A stretch of DNA of 44,769 bases, taken from Sabulitectum sp964386635 (GTDB taxonomy: Bacteria > Fermentibacterota > Fermentibacteria > Fermentibacterales > JCC-6). This document shows positions 42,222-44,769 of the stretch, one piece after another. Positions within the stretch are counted from its first letter, which is position 1, and each line of letters starts with the position of its first letter. A model generated the notes under the pieces. It did no database searches, was not told the DNA's origin, and saw only the letters and a list, made by a program, of their open reading frames with translations. The position numbers and the translations under genes were made by a program. The stretch is from positions 1-44,769 of the forward strand of contig CAYLRO010000024.1 in NCBI GenBank assembly GCA_964386635.1, given 5' to 3'.

Positions 42222-43289
42222 TCATGCCTCTCTGATTTCGGACAGAAGCTCCGCAATCAGTTTTTCCACAGTGGTAATGCTGTTTATTCGATGAGCATTC
42301 TGTCCACAGAATATCAGGCCGTTGTCAACATCTCCAAAATATGAATTGAGCAGTGCCTTGGCTATGCAGTAATGAGCAGAGTCAACTTTGCAGGCTGTGA
42401 GACACCTGTAGGGACAGTTGATCGGCAGCTTGCCCTTTACTTCAAGGTCTTTAAGGAATTTGTTGTTGATTGCTCTCCCGGGCATGCCTACCGGGCTTTT
42501 TATAATTATTATATCTTCTTCTTGTGCATCAATATAAGCCTGCTTGAACTGCTGAGACACACCACATTCTTCCGTGCAGACAAAACGTGTTCCCATCTGT
42601 ACCCCTGAAGCGCCCATTGAAAGCATTCTGGCAATGTCTTTTCCTGTGTAAATACCGCCTCCGGTTATAACAGGAATTTTCCTGCCGTACTTATCCTCAT
42701 AAGGCTTAATGACTTCCAGCACTTCAGGCAGAAGCTTCTCCAGAGAAAAGTCATCCAGGTGGTCAAGCTGTTCAACTGAAAACCCAAGATGTCCTCCAGC
42801 AAGGGGGCCCTCAAGAATGAATGCATCACAGGTTCTTTCATACCGTCTGTCCCAGCTGCGCATGATAAGATTTGCCACTCTTGCCGAGCTGATTATGGGA
42901 ACAAGGTTCACTTCAGGGTCAGAGGTCAGCTCCGGCAGATTTGTAGGCAGTCCGGCACCGAAAACGATTATTCTGATTCCTGCCTCTATCGCTGCTCTGA
43001 TATGGTTATCCACATTTGTAAGAACTCCCATGAAGTTCACAGCAATATGGCCATCAGTCATGCTCCGGGCCTTGACTATCTCTTTGACCAATGCCTCAAC
43101 TGATGTTCTTTCACATACATCAGCAGAACCTTCTGTGTTACCAAGGCCTATACTCGAGATAGTTCCTATCCCCCCCTGATTTGCCACTGATGACGCAAGA
43201 GAAGAAAGGGATACTCTTACGCCCATACCGCCCTGAATTATTGGTATCTTTGCGGTTATGCTTCCTATCCTGAGGTCGGGAATCTCCAT
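42222..43289 (-). CDS. FMN-dependent nitronate-monooxygenase/FabK-like oxidoreductase
   Basis: The product is 355 residues. The TIM-barrel FMN signatures IPIIQGGMGVRVS, HIAVNFMGVL, LEGPLAGGH, VITGGGIYTGKDIARML and GASGVQMGTRF are clear. A C-terminal cluster NCPYRCLTACKVDSAHYC is a feature of one subgroup of this family. Next to fabF it may be the enoyl-ACP reductase (FabK), but nitronate oxidation is equally possible. I start at ATG 43289, with GGAG 6 nt upstream and one base after the fabF stop; ATG 43301 is the alternative. Confidence 0.83.
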   Translation of the reverse strand: MEIPDLRIGSITAKIPIIQGGMGVRVSLSSLASSVANQGGIGTISSIGLGNTEGSADVCERTSVEALVKEIVKARSMTDGHIAVNFMGVLTNVDNHIRAAIEAGIRIIVFGAGLPTNLPELTSDPEVNLVPIISSARVANLIMRSWDRRYERTCDAFILEGPLAGGHLGFSVEQLDHLDDFSLEKLLPEVLEVIKPYEDKYGRKIPVITGGGIYTGKDIARMLSMGASGVQMGTRFVCTEECGVSQQFKQAYIDAQEEDIIIIKSPVGMPGRAINNKFLKDLEVKGKLPINCPYRCLTACKVDSAHYCIAKALLNSYFGDVDNGLIFCGQNAHRINSITTVEKLIAELLSEIREA

Positions 43290-43290
43290 A

Positions 43291-44532
43291 TCAGTCTCCA
43301 TACTTCTTTATCACAAGGCAGGCATTACCTCCGCCAAACCCAAAGGAATTACTCATTGCTGCAACCATATCAGATGACTCTGCCCCGTTTGTGACAAAAT
43401 CAAGAAAGCAACCTTCATCAGGCTCTCTCAGATGGATTGTGGGGGGAATGATGCCTGAATGCAGGCTCATTACCGTGGACACGAATTCAACCGCTCCGGC
43501 TGCCGCAAGAAGATGACCGATCATTGATTTAATAGAGCTGACCTTCAGGGATCTTGCGTGTTCTCCGAACACGATCTCAATTGCTTTAGTTTCACATTTA
43601 TCATTCAGAACGGTGGATGTGCCATGAGCGTTGATGTACCCGATCTCACCGGTATCCATGGAAGCATCTTTCAATGCTGCCTGCATCACCCGGATCATGC
43701 CATCACTCTCCGGCTCCGGCGCAGTTATGTGGAAGGCATCCGCTGTATTTCCATATCCCGCGACTTCACAATATATTTCTGCACCTCTGGCTCTGGCGTG
43801 ATTCAATGTCTCCAGAACAACTATACCGGCACCCTCTCCCATGACAAAACCGTCACGATTCCTGTCGAAGGGCCTGCAGCCTGTATCCGGGCAATCACTG
43901 GGTGTCATGGACCGTGTTGCGCAAAAGCAGCCGTAAGGCATTGGAGCAATACATGCTTCTGAACTGCCGGTGAGCATTACATCTGCATCCCCTCTCTGGA
44001 GGATTCGAAATGCATCACCAATTGCGTTTGAACCTGTGGAACAGGCAACGGAAGAAGCGGAAAGAGGCCCCTTCAGCCCGTACTTAATGGATACGGTGCA
44101 GGCAGCCATGTTAATCAGCATCCTGGAAACAGAGAATGGGTTCAAGCTTCTGGGGCCTTTCTCCGCAAGAACTGCAAACCCTTCTTCCAGGGCCTGTACA
44201 CCGCCTATCCCTGAACCGATGATAACACCAGCCCTGTTATTGTTAAATGAAAAAGTGTCCAGCCCGGCATCTGTAAAAGCCATGTGGGATGCAGCGAGGC
44301 TGAACTGGGTAAACCTGTCCATTCGCCTTGCTGACTTTTTTTCCATCCAGTCTTCTGTATGAAAATCCTTCACCTCTCCAGCCAGCTTTGAACGATAATC
44401 GGTGACATCAAAAGCTGTAACCTTCCCGATTCCGTTTAATCCTGTCTTCAATCCCTGGAAGAATTTCCGTGTTCCTGTGCCAACAGGTGTTACAGCACCC
44501 AGTCCGGTAACAACGACTCTGTTTTCACTCAT
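43291..44532 (-). CDS. fabF: 3-oxoacyl-ACP synthase II
   Basis: This condensing enzyme extends acyl-ACP with malonyl-ACP in fatty-acid synthesis. It has 413 residues. The catalytic triad is Cys164 (ACSTGS), His303 (NAHGTST) and His340 (SMIGHLLAAAG), almost the E. coli numbering; GFGGGNACL ends it. ATG 44532 is followed directly by the FabK-like gene, so the two probably make one elongation unit. Confidence 0.97.
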   Translation of the reverse strand: MSENRVVVTGLGAVTPVGTGTRKFFQGLKTGLNGIGKVTAFDVTDYRSKLAGEVKDFHTEDWMEKKSARRMDRFTQFSLAASHMAFTDAGLDTFSFNNNRAGVIIGSGIGGVQALEEGFAVLAEKGPRSLNPFSVSRMLINMAACTVSIKYGLKGPLSASSVACSTGSNAIGDAFRILQRGDADVMLTGSSEACIAPMPYGCFCATRSMTPSDCPDTGCRPFDRNRDGFVMGEGAGIVVLETLNHARARGAEIYCEVAGYGNTADAFHITAPEPESDGMIRVMQAALKDASMDTGEIGYINAHGTSTVLNDKCETKAIEIVFGEHARSLKVSSIKSMIGHLLAAAGAVEFVSTVMSLHSGIIPPTIHLREPDEGCFLDFVTNGAESSDMVAAMSNSFGFGGGNACLVIKKYGD

Positions 44533-44769
44533 TACTCTATGATCCCTTGAATGTAAGTAAAATCATCTGAAACCAAACAGGTTTTCTGCAACTACAGCAA
44601 TATCCTCACACGCAAATATGTGAAATATGCTCAAGGCAGTTTCCCTTTCATTTCACAGAACAACTTAAGATCAGACAGAAGTTTTCTGATGTTTGATTGA
44701 ACCTGCTCCCATAATTATACAAAACCTTGAACAATTTAAATAATCCTTCTCCAATTCCCGTTGAGAATC
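44533..44769 (-). promoter_or_regulatory. Upstream region of fabF with a -10 box
   Basis: This is 237 bp without a convincing gene. On the minus strand TATAAT (44719-44714) is a perfect -10 box, but no good -35 sits 17 nt before it. It implies a leader of roughly 175 nt before fabF. The leader has short open frames (up to about 26 codons) without starts. Confidence 0.4.

Noticed and set aside
44533..44769. Possible acyl carrier protein gene upstream of fabF
   Set aside because: Short minus-strand fragments read like protein, but none has a start, the DSL phosphopantetheine motif or enough length.
1..44769. CRISPR arrays, tRNA or rRNA genes, insertion sequences and prophage genes
   Set aside because: I found no repeat-spacer pattern, no cloverleaf or rRNA-like sequence, and no transposase or phage protein.

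Overview
The window looks like a chromosomal segment from an uncultured Gram-negative-type bacterium. It encodes a Wzi-like outer-membrane protein, a lipoprotein and secreted subtilases. The subtilases end in a Por/type-IX-like sorting domain (...SPNPVS... ...GRRT... ...NGIYFVR...). That tail, together with the DUF3276 (PUR-like) and DUF6754 families, points to the FCB superphylum or a relative. Fermentibacterota ('Aegiribacteria'-type genomes) is my best guess, made from memory of those families and not tested. Base composition is moderate and even. I see no insertion sequence, phage gene, tRNA, rRNA or CRISPR array. Genes are packed tightly, with many 1-30 nt overlaps and many TTG or GTG starts.

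Layout. Positions 1-4958 (minus) hold secreted proteins: a PQQ-type propeller protein that runs off the left edge and two tandem S8 peptidases sharing a nearly identical 3' end. Positions 5057-7178 (minus) hold lpd and mazG. Positions 7309-10719 (plus) hold a TPR protein and the TldD/TldE pair. Positions 10708-13916 (minus) form a carD-hflX-unknown-flippase operon behind a consensus promoter. Positions 13970-17912 (minus) hold an EIIA-Ntr-like protein, a zinc-ribbon protein, guaB and a membrane pseudokinase with an outside LytR_C domain. Positions 17991-26392 (plus) hold a degenerate sensor kinase, queA, a membrane protein with PDT repeats, tgt, an RlmD-type methyltransferase and a Wzi-like barrel. 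Positions 26396-30338 (minus) are a molybdenum cofactor operon headed by a MobB-like/ModE fusion, then moeA, moaA, moaC and mogA. Positions 30410-33930 (plus) hold an M16 peptidase and two small membrane proteins. Then come ygiQ (minus), a DUF3276 protein and a TauE-type permease (plus), and DUF6754 plus two acetyltransferases (minus).

The most interesting part is 39091-40668 (plus): a lipoprotein, a tiny Cys-rich ORF and selD. The selD frame contains an in-frame TGA exactly where the catalytic Cys/Sec of selenophosphate synthetase belongs, and a bacterial SECIS-like hairpin follows directly. SelD is therefore very probably a selenoprotein. The same TGA would end the Cys-rich peptide that lies upstream in the same frame, so one codon may serve two products. 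With the molybdenum cofactor operon 9 kb away, this suggests a cell that makes Mo/Se enzymes, although selA, selB, selC, moaD, moaE and modABC are not in the window.

The right end (40665-44769) holds a glycosyltransferase, a small membrane protein, a FabK/nitronate-monooxygenase-like flavoprotein and fabF.
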